Notes: generated by a model not told the origin, from the letters alone. DNA of 64,000 bases from Thalassotalea atypica (GCF_030295975.1 NZ_AP027364.1:3472001-3536000); one strand, 5' to 3'. Positions 38,130 through 47,449 are shown, counted from the first letter of the stretch. Numbers and translations: made by a program.

Positions 38130-39491
38130 ATGGCCAAAAACAAAACATCATATGTCTGCACAGAGTGCGGAGCCGACTATTCACGCTGGCTAGGTCAGTG
38201 TAACGAATGCAAAGCATGGAATACCATCTCCGAATTCAGGCAAGCTAAATCATCCGGTCGTGGTGGCAGTTTCTCAGGTTTTGCCGGTGCGGTTGACGCA
38301 AAAGTTCAAACTCTTGACGCTATTGATTTAACCGACCTTCCGCGTTTTTCATCCGGCTTTTCGGAATTTGACCGCGTCTTAGGTGGCGGCATTGTTCCTG
38401 GTAGTGCCATCCTCATCGGTGGTGAGCCAGGAGCAGGAAAAAGTACACTTTTACTACAAACCATGTGCGCGTTAGCCGCTAATATGCCTGCACTTTATAT
38501 CACTGGAGAAGAGTCATTACAACAAGTTGCCATGCGGGCTAAGCGACTAGGTTTAGCCACTGATAAACTCAAATTACTCAGCGAAACCAGTGTCGAGAGC
38601 ATTTGTCATATTGCCGAGCGCGAACACCCTAAAATATTGGTCATTGATTCGATACAAGTGATGCATATGGCTGATATTCAATCGGCGCCTGGTAGTGTGT
38701 CTCAAGTGAGAGAATCTGCTGCATTTTTAACACGTTTCGCCAAGCAACATCATATTGCCATGATTTTAGTCGGTCATGTCACTAAAGATGGTTCATTGGC
38801 TGGCCCCAAAGTTTTAGAACACTGTATTGACTGCTCTATTATGCTAGAAGGCTCTACTGATTCAAGGTATCGAACGCTTAGGGGGAATAAGAATCGTTTT
38901 GGAGCGGTAAATGAGCTAGGAGTCTTTGGTATGACAGGTACCGGCTTGAAGGAAGTGAAAAATCCATCTGCTATCTTTTTGAATCGCGGAGAAGAGCAAA
39001 CACCGGGCAGTGTAGTCATGGTTCTATGGGAAGGAACCCGCCCTTTATTGGTTGAAATTCAAGCCTTGGTTGACCATTCCGCGCTGGGTAATCCGCGCCG
39101 TGTTGCAGTAGGAGCAGAGCAAAACCGGTTGGCAATGCTATTGGCCGTATTGCATCGCCACGGCGGGTTACAAATGAATGACCAAGACGTGTTCGTCAAT
39201 GTGGTGGGCGGCGTAAAAGTATCGGAAACCAGTGTAGATTTAGCCCTAATATTGGCGTTAGTTTCTAGCTTTAGAAATATTTCACTGCCGCAAGACTTAG
39301 TTGTGTTTGGTGAAGTAGGACTGTCAGGTGAAATTAGGCCAGTTCCCAGCGGCCAAGAACGTATCAATGAAGCAGCAAAACACGGCTTTAAAAAAGCCAT
39401 TGTGCCAATTAATAATATGCCCAAAAATAAGATTGAAGGTATGACAGTCATTGGCATTAAAAAACTCAGTGAAGCCTTAGAGCACATCTAA
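38130..39491 (+). CDS. radA: DNA repair protein RadA
   Basis: RecA-like ATPase that promotes branch migration in recombination. The 453-aa chain has an N-terminal zinc finger (Cys10, Cys13, Cys24, Cys27 in CTECGADYSRWLGQC...C), Walker A GGEPGAGKS at 97-105, the RadA-specific motif GNKNRFGAVNELGVF, and a C-terminal Lon-like domain with VNVVGGVKVSETSVDLALILAL. Divergent from the PilZ gene across 150 bp. Confidence 0.96.
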   Translation: MAKNKTSYVCTECGADYSRWLGQCNECKAWNTISEFRQAKSSGRGGSFSGFAGAVDAKVQTLDAIDLTDLPRFSSGFSEFDRVLGGGIVPGSAILIGGEPGAGKSTLLLQTMCALAANMPALYITGEESLQQVAMRAKRLGLATDKLKLLSETSVESICHIAEREHPKILVIDSIQVMHMADIQSAPGSVSQVRESAAFLTRFAKQHHIAMILVGHVTKDGSLAGPKVLEHCIDCSIMLEGSTDSRYRTLRGNKNRFGAVNELGVFGMTGTGLKEVKNPSAIFLNRGEEQTPGSVVMVLWEGTRPLLVEIQALVDHSALGNPRRVAVGAEQNRLAMLLAVLHRHGGLQMNDQDVFVNVVGGVKVSETSVDLALILALVSSFRNISLPQDLVVFGEVGLSGEIRPVPSGQERINEAAKHGFKKAIVPINNMPKNKIEGMTVIGIKKLSEALEHI

Positions 39492-39621
39492 CTTTGCTGC
39501 GTTAAATATTACTCTAAAAACACATCAAACTTTGCTACTATGCGGTTAATTTGATTTAGCCGCTATTATACTCTGCTAAATCCACCTCATACATCTCAAT
39601 ATCGCGAATAGGTTAAGTTAA

Positions 39622-41850
39622 ATGAAGTCTTTACTGAAGCACTCGATAGTAATGATTGGCTGTGTCTTGACGTCCTTGTCTGTACAAGCTGAACAATTAA
39701 CAATAGATCGAATTTATAGTTCTCCTTCTCTCAATGGCAAAACTCCTAAATCTTTACGATTTTCTCCTGATGGCTCCCGCGTTACTTACTTACAAAGCAA
39801 ACGTGAAAACCAGAGTCGCTATGACTTATGGGAATACAATTTAGCCAGTGACACTAACAAATTATTGGTTAATTCTGATGATATTTTTAGTGGTACTGAA
39901 AACTTATCAGACGAAGAAAAAGCGCGCCGTGAAAGAATGCGTGTTTATGGCTCAGGGATTATGGAGTATACATTTTCCAATGACGGTAAAGCACTACTAT
40001 TCCCGGTTAATGGCGACATTTATTACTATAACTTGGAGAACAAAGCAGCTAAGCGATTAACCGAAACCACGGCCTTTGAAACAGACGTGAAATTCTCGCC
40101 AAAAGGTAAGTATGTTTCTTTTATCCGCGAGCAGAACTTGTACGTACTGCATATTAAAAGCGGTAAAGAGCGTCAACTAACCAAAGACGGCGGTGGCTTG
40201 ATTAAAAACGGCATGTCTGAATTTGTCGCTCAAGAAGAAATGGATCGCATGACCGGCTATTGGTGGTCACCGAATGAAGAACATTTAGCGTTTTTGAGGG
40301 TTGATGAGTCACCAGTCAATGTCGTTATCCGTAACGAAATTTATGCAGAAGATATTAAGCTGATTGAACAGCGTTACCCTGCCACAGGTACCAACAATGT
40401 AAAAATTCAGCTTGCCACCGTTGATGTTAAAGGCAAGCGGACACGTTTTGTTGACTTAGGTGAAGAACAAAACATCTATATTCCTAGAGTACAATGGCTG
40501 CCAGACAGTGAACAACTATCTTATCAATGGCAAAGTCGTGATCAAAAAACGCTGAAACTGAATTTTTATAACTTAAAGAATCAGCGCCAGCATACAGTGA
40601 TCACAGAAACATCCGACGTATGGATAAACCTGCACCACGATTTACGCTTTTTATCTGATCGTAAAACCTTTATTTGGGCGTCTGAGCGAGATGGTTATAA
40701 ACACCTTTATCAATTCAACTATAAAGGTAAGTTGATTGCGCAGTTGACCAAGGGAGATTGGGTGGTCGACTCAATCAAGAGCATAGACGAAGAAAATGGC
40801 TGGGTTTATTTTACCGGACGTGCCGATACGCCATTAGAGCGCCACCTATATAAAGTGCCGATGACAGGAAAATCACCAGAGCATGTGGTCAGGGTGACTA
40901 AACGGAATGGCTACCATGGTGTTACATTTGCCGGCGACAATCAAAGTTACCTTGATAATTTTTCGAATATCTCAACACCTAAACAGGTGAGCTTGCATAA
41001 AATTAATGGTGAGCATATTACTTGGTTATCCGAGAATAAAATAGACGAAAACCACCCGTTCCAACCTTATATTGAAGATATCGTACAACCTGAATTTGGC
41101 TCATTAAAGTCAGACGACGGCGCAGCGATTTTGTATTACAAAATATATAAACCAAAGCAACTAGAGCCTGGTAAGCAATATCCAGTTGTTGTTAATGTCT
41201 ATGGTGGTCCACATGCTCAACGTGTTGTAAACAAATGGAACGGCGCAGACTTAACCCAATACATGGTTCAACAAGGCTATGTTGTTTTCCAATTGGATAA
41301 CCGTGGTTCCAACTATCGTGGTACTGGCTTTGAATTCCCTATTTATGAAAAGTTAGGTGCGGTAGAGGTAGATGACCAAATCACAGGTGTGAAGTATTTG
41401 CGTACCCTTCCCTACGTAGATAAAGAGCGTATCGGTATCTATGGTCACTCTTACGGTGGCTACATGGCATTAATGGCAATGTTTAAAGCCGGCGATTATT
41501 TCAAAGCTGGCGTATCCGGAGCACCTGTTACCGATTGGATGTTATATGATACACATTATACAGAGCGTTACCTAAATCATCCTAACGTCAATGCCGATGG
41601 CTACGAAGACAGTAGCGTTTTTCCATATATTGATGGTTTAAATGGTCCCTTAATGGTTTATCACGGAATGGCTGATGATAACGTGCTATTCACCAATACC
41701 ACTAAGTTGATTAAAGCAATGCAAGATAAGAACAAGCATTTTGAGCTGATGACATACCCTGGCAGTAAGCACAGCATGCGTGGCAAAAAAGTCAAAGTGC
41801 ATTTAAACAATACGATAGTGAATTTTTTCAATCGGCACTTTAACAACTAA
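39622..41850 (+). CDS. Exported dipeptidyl peptidase IV-like S9 peptidase
   Basis: A 742-aa serine peptidase with a signal peptide (ends SVQAEQ). The N-terminal part (about 25-470) is the DPP-IV beta-propeller, with EFVAQEEMDRMTGYWWSP, the family region that binds the substrate N-terminus through Glu residues. The C-terminal hydrolase has GHSYGGYM (Ser), GMADDNVLF (Asp) and PGSKHSM (His). It should release X-Pro dipeptides in the periplasm. It is one of two S9 peptidases here; the other is at 9994-11913. A terminator follows. Confidence 0.92.
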   Translation: MKSLLKHSIVMIGCVLTSLSVQAEQLTIDRIYSSPSLNGKTPKSLRFSPDGSRVTYLQSKRENQSRYDLWEYNLASDTNKLLVNSDDIFSGTENLSDEEKARRERMRVYGSGIMEYTFSNDGKALLFPVNGDIYYYNLENKAAKRLTETTAFETDVKFSPKGKYVSFIREQNLYVLHIKSGKERQLTKDGGGLIKNGMSEFVAQEEMDRMTGYWWSPNEEHLAFLRVDESPVNVVIRNEIYAEDIKLIEQRYPATGTNNVKIQLATVDVKGKRTRFVDLGEEQNIYIPRVQWLPDSEQLSYQWQSRDQKTLKLNFYNLKNQRQHTVITETSDVWINLHHDLRFLSDRKTFIWASERDGYKHLYQFNYKGKLIAQLTKGDWVVDSIKSIDEENGWVYFTGRADTPLERHLYKVPMTGKSPEHVVRVTKRNGYHGVTFAGDNQSYLDNFSNISTPKQVSLHKINGEHITWLSENKIDENHPFQPYIEDIVQPEFGSLKSDDGAAILYYKIYKPKQLEPGKQYPVVVNVYGGPHAQRVVNKWNGADLTQYMVQQGYVVFQLDNRGSNYRGTGFEFPIYEKLGAVEVDDQITGVKYLRTLPYVDKERIGIYGHSYGGYMALMAMFKAGDYFKAGVSGAPVTDWMLYDTHYTERYLNHPNVNADGYEDSSVFPYIDGLNGPLMVYHGMADDNVLFTNTTKLIKAMQDKNKHFELMTYPGSKHSMRGKKVKVHLNNTIVNFFNRHFNN

Positions 41851-41882
41851 CAAGAATCATTAATGACTCTTTCTTCAGAAAG

Positions 41883-41906
41883 CCGAGTTAACCGCTCGGT
41901 TTTTTT
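41883..41906 (+). terminator. Terminator of the DPP-IV-like gene
   Basis: Stem CCGAG / CTCGG with a 7-nt loop and a T7 run, 32 bp after the stop codon. Confidence 0.85.
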
Positions 41907-42030
41907 GTTTTTACATATTTGCTAAAAATTAACTTTACCCGCATAAAACCAAAATTTGCACTACGCTTTATTGAAAGTGGCGATTAGAGAAATATTTAAC
42001 GCCACATCATAACTCATTTAAGGCATAGCT

Positions 42031-42681
42031 ATGGACATCAAATACCTTGTAATTCACACCGCGGCTTATCAGGGGCGCAATTGCGACGCCGATACCATCG
42101 ATGAATGGCATCGTAATAAAGGCTGGAATGGCATTGGTTATCATTACGTTATTCTAAATGATAAACATGACAGTAAACCCGATGGCAAAATTGAAAAAGG
42201 CCGAGACGATAGTGTTAATGGTGCGCACGCCTATGGCATTAATCAAATGTCTTTAGGTATTTGCTGTATTGGCCATGGAGACCACGAAGATTTTACGCCT
42301 GCACAATATGAAAACCTTTATTTGTTACTTGCAAAACTATGCCATAAATATCAAGTATCTACAGACAACATTATTGGTCATCGAGAGCTAAATAGTTTAG
42401 TCAATCGTGGCTTGTTGGGAGACCAATACAGAACGGCAAAGTCGTGCCCCGGCCATAAAATAAACATGAATCAAATTCGCCAAACATTAAGTAAGAAATT
42501 ATTGCGAGAAGAGCCGCTAGACGAAGTCAATAACACCTCTATGCACTTAAACAATAAAGCACAAGTTATTGAGGCGATTAATGTGTTGAAGGAACATAAA
42601 GGTCAGTTCACCAATGCTAGAGATGAGCTAATTCAGTTTTTATATCATCCCGAAATAATTGAATTAATTGCAGAAAAGTAA
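42031..42681 (+). CDS. T7-lysozyme-type N-acetylmuramoyl-L-alanine amidase
   Basis: A 216-aa amidase_2/PGRP-fold protein that should cut the bond between MurNAc and L-Ala. Zinc ligands and catalytic residues are visible: His in YLVIHTAA, Tyr in GYHYVI, His in IIGHREL, and Lys/Cys/His in AKSCPGH. It has no signal peptide, so it is predicted cytosolic, unlike cell-wall amidases, and is closer to phage lysozymes than to AmpD. The last 65 residues are a helical extension outside the domain. No phage genes lie nearby. It is 16 bp upstream of a DUF924 gene. May serve peptidoglycan recycling or be a domesticated phage gene. Confidence 0.85.
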   Translation: MDIKYLVIHTAAYQGRNCDADTIDEWHRNKGWNGIGYHYVILNDKHDSKPDGKIEKGRDDSVNGAHAYGINQMSLGICCIGHGDHEDFTPAQYENLYLLLAKLCHKYQVSTDNIIGHRELNSLVNRGLLGDQYRTAKSCPGHKINMNQIRQTLSKKLLREEPLDEVNNTSMHLNNKAQVIEAINVLKEHKGQFTNARDELIQFLYHPEIIELIAEK

Positions 42682-42697
42682 ATAGGAACAAACCATC

Positions 42698-43240
42698 TTG
42701 ATGACCTATACCGACATAATAAAATTTTGGTTTGAAGAGCTTTCTCCAGAGCAGTGGTGGACAAAAGATCACGCATTGGATCAATTAATCAAACATCGGT
42801 TTCAAAAAATTCACCAACAAGCAATGCATTGTGAGCTGTACTTGTGGCGTGAAACGGCCAAGGGACGATTAGCCGAAATAATCATCCTTGATCAATTTTC
42901 ACGAAACATGTTTCGCAATACACCTCAGGCTTTTGCTAGCGACAATATTGCCTTATCACTCGCTCAAGAAGCCATAAATATTGGTGCCGATCAATCGCTA
43001 ACCGAAGTTGAACGAAGCTTTCTATATACGCCCTTTATGCATAGTGAATCTCTCCTCATTCACGATGTGGCCATGATGCTTTATCAGAAAAATGGCATTG
43101 AAAGTAACTTTGCCTTTGAAAAGGCACATCGCGATATCATAGCAAAATTTGGCCGCTATCCTCATCGAAACGTACTTCTAGAGCGAAAATCGACACCTGA
43201 AGAGCTGGAGTTTTTGTCTCAACCTAATTCCTCTTTTTAA
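42698..43240 (+). CDS. DUF924 family protein
   Basis: A 180-aa soluble all-helical protein of the DUF924 family, TPR-like in fold. Family motifs: IIKFWFEELSPEQWWTKD, AEIIILDQFSRNMFRNTPQAF, FLYTPFMHSE and DIIAKFGRYPHRN. The biochemical role is unknown. It starts 16 bp after the amidase gene, probably in the same transcript; a second ATG one codon downstream could be the true start. Convergent with the LytTR gene 12 bp away and with no terminator between. Confidence 0.9.
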   Translation: MMTYTDIIKFWFEELSPEQWWTKDHALDQLIKHRFQKIHQQAMHCELYLWRETAKGRLAEIIILDQFSRNMFRNTPQAFASDNIALSLAQEAINIGADQSLTEVERSFLYTPFMHSESLLIHDVAMMLYQKNGIESNFAFEKAHRDIIAKFGRYPHRNVLLERKSTPEELEFLSQPNSSF

Positions 43241-43252
43241 CGATGAGTGCGG

Positions 43253-44101
43253 CTACTTCAATGTTTCTTTGAAGCTTTCTTTGTATCTCCTTGAGAGCAT
43301 TAGCACCTTGCCATTTCTAAGCTTCACTTCACTATCACCGCTACTTAAAGAGTTAATTGAGTCCACCATATCTAATTTTATCGCGTAAGAACGATGAATA
43401 CGGCAAAAGCCTTTATCATCAAGTTGAGCGACAAGCGAAGTCAAAGTTGCTCTTAAAGGATAGATCCGCTCACCGATGTGTAGGTTTACATAATTGCCTG
43501 CGGACTCAAGCCATTCAACATCCTCAATACGAATAATAAATTCCTTGCCAAGTTTTTTGACCAATAACCTGTCAATACTTGACGGCGGCTTATCGTCCTC
43601 CCCTTGTCCAATAGGGTTTGCTTCACCTTGAAGTCGGCTAATAATAAATTGATAGCCTTTAATGACAATGACAAAAAAGATGAAACTCCATAGATCTTTG
43701 CGGTATTCATAAATCATCTCAAACCAGATATCGCCAAAATCATATTCTCGGGTAAAAAAGAAATAGACCCCCTTCCTCATGAGTACCATCAATAACACGT
43801 GGCAAGCCGAAAAAACTATTGAAGCAATAAAATAATAAAGTAACGAGCGTTTAATCGCCTGCCAATTAAAGGGATTTTTTGTCAGCAAATAGACAATAAA
43901 AGGAAAAAGAAATAGCGAACTTATTGCACTTGAATATTCCCAAACAAAAGGCTCCCAAACATCAAATGGTAAAGGGGTATTGCTTCGTTGAGCTTCCATG
44001 ATAACTGAAGTGGCGAGTAAGGTTGCGTTGATAAAAAAGTAACAACACAAGAAGATGATTTCGTACTTACGCTTGTTTTGTTGAAAATGGTTTAACGTCA
44101 T
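43253..44101 (-). CDS. Membrane-bound LytTR-family regulator
   Basis: A 282-aa protein with four predicted membrane helices (about 12-32, 50-70, 85-107, 135-153) and a C-terminal LytTR DNA-binding domain (about 180-282): VEWLESAGNYVNLHIG, LRATLTSLVAQL, FCRIHRSYAIKLDMVDSI and LSRRYKESFKETL. The membrane part replaces the usual receiver domain, so the protein is a one-component envelope sensor and regulator. It is divergent from an acyltransferase gene, its most likely target, and the space between holds a 20-bp-spaced direct repeat. Confidence 0.9.
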   Translation of the reverse strand: MTLNHFQQNKRKYEIIFLCCYFFINATLLATSVIMEAQRSNTPLPFDVWEPFVWEYSSAISSLFLFPFIVYLLTKNPFNWQAIKRSLLYYFIASIVFSACHVLLMVLMRKGVYFFFTREYDFGDIWFEMIYEYRKDLWSFIFFVIVIKGYQFIISRLQGEANPIGQGEDDKPPSSIDRLLVKKLGKEFIIRIEDVEWLESAGNYVNLHIGERIYPLRATLTSLVAQLDDKGFCRIHRSYAIKLDMVDSINSLSSGDSEVKLRNGKVLMLSRRYKESFKETLK

Positions 44102-44142
44102 TATTCCCTACTAACTCAATTATAAAAACAGATAAAATGTTC

Positions 44143-44173
44143 ATCCCTGTTAGCCACCACTTATCCCTATTAG
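44143..44173. promoter_or_regulatory. Direct repeats, candidate LytTR operator
   Basis: ATCCCTGTTAG at 44143-44153 and ATCCCTATTAG at 44163-44173 match in 10 of 11 positions and are spaced by exactly 20 bp, two helical turns. LytTR regulators typically bind short direct repeats on one face of the helix. They lie between the divergent LytTR and acyltransferase genes. Binding is inferred from layout. Confidence 0.5.
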
Positions 44174-44256
44174 GGGTCATGTGGGCATTCTTCAAATGCA
44201 TATCTGATTTGCTTCATCAACAATAGCACTACTTTAAGCAAGAGTTCTATCAAATC

Positions 44257-45531
44257 ATGTATGCAACAGTAAGACAATTATTCAACCGTTTAATCCTTAG
44301 TTTCGTGCCTGCACATCACAATATGCCCAGTAGACGGCATGATTTGGACTGGCTCAGAATAATCGTTTTCGGCTTACTCATTTTCTATCATGTCGGCATG
44401 CTCTATGTAGAAAATTGGGGTTTTCATATGAAAAGTGTCCATTTATCTCAGTCTCTGGAGAGCATCATGTTAATCATAGAGCCATGGCGCATGGCGGTGT
44501 TATGGCTGATTTCAGGGATAGCTATCAGGTTTTTCTTAGTGAAGGTAAATGCTTGGCGCTTTGCCTTTATGCGCTCTTTGCGACTACTACTGCCTTTACT
44601 TTTTGGTGTCCTTGTTATTGTTCCGCCACAACTTTATGTGGAAATGACCTCTAACGGCGATTTAAGCATGAGTTACGGCCAATTTCTGATGGAGTTTTTC
44701 TCATCAGATTCTACGGTCTTTGAAAAATATCAGGCAGGAATCTGGCCGCATGTCGACGTTAACCATTTATGGTATTTACGCTCACTTTGGCAATACTCTC
44801 TGGTGTTGCTGGCATTGGTACCGATACTGAATACTCAGTGGTTCAATCGTTTAACTGAGTTGCTATTTAAACTTCACGGTGCATTAATCATTGCTATAGC
44901 ATTATTACCTATTGCCATCATACAGTTAACTTGGGATATGGACACGGCACGATACCCATTAGGTTTCACATTTTTACTTTATGGATACTGTTTAGGCTGG
45001 CATCCCATTATATGGCAAAAACTTGCAACTAATGTGAAACGCTTATGCCTAACATCAGCTATTGTGTTATCACTTTTTATTAGTTTTTACAGTTTTGTGT
45101 GGTTGCCTTACGGCGATTCTGCAAACAAACTAGTCTCACTTGCTGGCATGATTGCTTACAGCGCTTGTCGCGTTATTTGTGCGCTTACGGTACTTGCATT
45201 AGCGTACAAATATCTAAATGTTCATTCAAACAAGCTCACTTATTTTAATGATGCTGTCTATCCATTTTATATCTTGCATCAAACTATAATTTTAGTTGTG
45301 GCGTTCTATTTTGCAGACGCTAACTTAGGCCCGGTGGTTGAACCTATCACCATTATATTTGTGACTGTTGTTGGCTGCTTCCTTGGTTTTGAAGCTATTC
45401 GTCGTACAATGTGGTTACGGCCTTTCTTTGGACTGAAAATATCCTCGCCACTGTCTGTCAATACGATTAGACTGAGTTACCTAGCAGGGTCAATACTGAT
45501 ATTGCCCATCGCATGGGAGGTGCTTCTTTGA
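44257..45531 (+). CDS. Membrane acyltransferase (acyltransferase 3 family)
   Basis: A 424-aa integral membrane protein with about ten helices. The start RRHDLDWLRIIVFGLLIFYHVGMLYVEN carries the Arg and His residues typical of acyltransferase 3 proteins; FYILHQTIILVVAFYF is the matching late helix. The closest known type is the OpgC/MdoC-like group, which puts succinyl or acetyl groups on periplasmic glucans or surface sugars. The substrate cannot be told from sequence. An internal ATG at about residue 23 (MPSRRHDLDW) is an alternative start. Divergent from a LytTR regulator. Confidence 0.85.
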   Translation: MYATVRQLFNRLILSFVPAHHNMPSRRHDLDWLRIIVFGLLIFYHVGMLYVENWGFHMKSVHLSQSLESIMLIIEPWRMAVLWLISGIAIRFFLVKVNAWRFAFMRSLRLLLPLLFGVLVIVPPQLYVEMTSNGDLSMSYGQFLMEFFSSDSTVFEKYQAGIWPHVDVNHLWYLRSLWQYSLVLLALVPILNTQWFNRLTELLFKLHGALIIAIALLPIAIIQLTWDMDTARYPLGFTFLLYGYCLGWHPIIWQKLATNVKRLCLTSAIVLSLFISFYSFVWLPYGDSANKLVSLAGMIAYSACRVICALTVLALAYKYLNVHSNKLTYFNDAVYPFYILHQTIILVVAFYFADANLGPVVEPITIIFVTVVGCFLGFEAIRRTMWLRPFFGLKISSPLSVNTIRLSYLAGSILILPIAWEVLL

Positions 45532-45557
45532 AACCCGACTTTATTGGAATAGGCACA

Positions 45558-45587
45558 AAAAAAGGCAAGTAATTAACTTGCCTTTTC
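45558..45587. terminator. Bidirectional terminator
   Basis: Stem AAAAGGCAAGT / ACTTGCCTTTT with an AATTA-type loop, between the convergent acyltransferase and Sel1-like genes; A and T tracts on either side suit both strands. Confidence 0.88.
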
Positions 45588-45611
45588 AATGCTAGGGTTA
45601 ACCTAGTAACA

Positions 45612-46148
45612 CTATTTAGACACTAGGTATGTTGGGTTAGAAACATAATAATAACCTGGTTTAATTTCAGACTTTTGACATAAGTGCGTGCCTTTCTTAG
45701 AGCCCAACAATTTTTTCGTTCTACACTTCATTTGCTGCGCTTTAACGCCGTATAGATCGACATACTTCTCAGCTTCAAAACTAACGCTCTTAATATAATC
45801 TTGAGGCAACTTGTCATTCAGCATTTGCAATGGCTTTTTCCATTGTGAAGACTTTTGTTCATTAGCCACTGTTAACCAAGCATAGCTTTTCGCTAAATCT
45901 TGATCTGTGCCTTGGCTATTTAAGTACATTGTACCGACAATATATTGTGATGTTTTGTCGCCACGTTGAGCAAAAACTTCTAGCTTAGGTAAAGCTTTGT
46001 CATAATCAGAAGACTGGTAAAGTTCCATTGCCTCTTTCAAATGAGCTTTGTAGGTATCAATATCCATTAACTCCTCATTACTTACCGCATGTGAAGCAAA
46101 TGACGATGTTAATACTATGGCGCAAACTGTTGTGATAAATTTTTTCAT
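45612..46148 (-). CDS. Secreted Sel1-like small protein
   Basis: A 178-aa exported protein with signal peptide MKKFITTVCAIVLTSSFASHA and one or two Sel1-like repeats (MELYQSSDYDKALPKLEVFA; TSQYIVGTMYLNSQGTDQDLAKSYAWLTVA). The C-terminal part is basic with two or three Cys. The ATG at 46148 is preceded by AGGGAAAGACTC; the frame extends 18 codons upstream without a signal peptide. Distantly like the tandem Sel1 pair at 19730-21404 in build but not a close paralogue. Function unknown. Confidence 0.75.
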   Translation of the reverse strand: MKKFITTVCAIVLTSSFASHAVSNEELMDIDTYKAHLKEAMELYQSSDYDKALPKLEVFAQRGDKTSQYIVGTMYLNSQGTDQDLAKSYAWLTVANEQKSSQWKKPLQMLNDKLPQDYIKSVSFEAEKYVDLYGVKAQQMKCRTKKLLGSKKGTHLCQKSEIKPGYYYVSNPTYLVSK

Positions 46149-46550
46149 GAGTCTTTCCCTTATTCCTTTGCATTTGTATAAAGCGCTTCTGTAACGTTTC
46201 ATACATCTTGTTAATTTTATTAATTAACTGATTTATTAGTTAAGTTGCAGTAACTATTACAAAGGTTGTGCCATCGACTAAATAAATATTTATGTAACTG
46301 AAAAGTAACATCTTTTATATCTTTCAGTATAAATCTGTAATCGACATCAATTCCAACCTTCTAAATTTTTTGGCTTTTTACACTACTTTTTGGTCAAAAA
46401 AATAAAGAAGGTATTTCATCAACAACAGTTAACATTTACATCTGGTTTATCCTTCGTATCGTTGGACTAAATTATGGAATACAATAAAGTTACAATGTTT
46501 ATCGCTTTGTATCTAAACGTGTAGGTGTACACAACCTAAGGAAAATAATT
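46149..46550. other. Divergent intergenic region, no gene seen
   Basis: About 400 bp of AT-rich sequence between the divergent Sel1-like and cupin genes. It must hold both promoters, but I see no strong consensus, no operator-like palindrome and no reading frame worth calling. Confidence 0.4.
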
Positions 46551-46907
46551 TTGCTAATAAAATCAATAACAAAAAGGGTAATTGTGGCAATTGGTTTGGC
46601 CACTTTCGTTACAACTGCCCAAGAAAGCCGCGAGGTAATACTAGACAATGACCAAGTTGAGGTAGTTCGGCTCACTTATCCAGCAAACACCGAGTCGGGC
46701 ATGCACACTCACCATTATCCCTTTCGAACTGTTTATTTTGTAAAAGGCGGAAAATTGGAATTAATACCTGAAGATCAAAGTAAAACAAGCACAATATTAG
46801 AAGTGCCTGATGGCAAAATTCTATACTTACCTGCTACAACACATAACGTTCGTAACATAGGTACAAGTACAGTAGTGATAATAGAAAATGAACTTAAAGC
46901 ACAGTGA
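46551..46907 (+). CDS. Small exported cupin-domain protein
   Basis: A 118-aa single cupin beta-barrel. Motif 1 MHTHHYPFRTVYFVKGG supplies His ligands and motif 2 GKILYLPATTHNVRN the last His, so a metal is probably bound. The first 24 residues (MLIKSITKRVIVAIGLATFVTTAQ) look like a signal peptide, which suggests the periplasm. The start is TTG at 46551, about 8 bp after AAGGAA. No enzyme type can be assigned. Confidence 0.7.
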   Translation: MLIKSITKRVIVAIGLATFVTTAQESREVILDNDQVEVVRLTYPANTESGMHTHHYPFRTVYFVKGGKLELIPEDQSKTSTILEVPDGKILYLPATTHNVRNIGTSTVVIIENELKAQ

Positions 46908-47062
46908 TTTTAAGTAAAGAAATAGAGACTAAGTATTACCACTTTTGAGAGTGTGACTTACCTCAAACTACAGTAATATCATTGCATTTGAGTAATAACC
47001 ACCAACCTCGTTGACGAGGAGGTAAGCATATATCGAGTATTCTTATGGCAGTGATTTGGCAA

Positions 47063-47314
47063 CTATTTAAACCACACTTTGCCGCCAATAATTTTATACG
47101 CTGGCATACCCCTAACTAGGGTTTCTCTGGCAAAAGTATTTTCACATTTGGGGCAGGTACAAGGTGTGGTTGTATAATCACGAGTGATCCGTGCTTTAAA
47201 ACACTTAACTAGAGAGCCTTTACCGCCTTTACGGTATTTAAACAACTGTTGCTGACACATGCTGCAATAGATACTGACCGATTTATCCGGCAGTTTTTTA
47301 TTGGGTTTAGCCAT
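47063..47314 (-). CDS. Small zinc-ribbon protein of unknown function
   Basis: An 83-aa basic protein with paired Cys motifs, YCSMC near residue 15 and CTCPKC near residue 52, plus a lone Cys in VKCFKARI; these could form a zinc ribbon. Many Lys/Arg residues suggest nucleic-acid binding. The ATG at 47314 gives MAKPNKKLPDKSVS; the longer frame to 47425 overlaps the region near metH and has a hydrophobic, unlikely start. No good ribosome binding site is seen. Lies downstream of metH on the same strand, with a 135-bp gap. Confidence 0.6.
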   Translation of the reverse strand: MAKPNKKLPDKSVSIYCSMCQQQLFKYRKGGKGSLVKCFKARITRDYTTTPCTCPKCENTFARETLVRGMPAYKIIGGKVWFK

Positions 47315-47449
47315 AAAAATTTTGAGGGATACAATATTCTTTATCTTCAATATTAATTGCTTTGAGAGCGAAAAAGAAGCGCGCAGTATAAAAACATACT
47401 TGAGCACTTCTGATGATGATACCAATCCAACTAATAGAGAAAATAAAGA

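Noticed and set aside
42031-42681. Prophage remnant around the amidase
   Set aside because: Flanking genes are chromosomal (DPP-IV-like peptidase, DUF924, LytTR regulator) and no other phage gene is present.
47008-47021. Small hairpin CCTCGT/ACGAGG near the cupin gene end
   Set aside because: The stem is only 6 bp with a 2-nt loop and no T run follows, so it is not a credible terminator.
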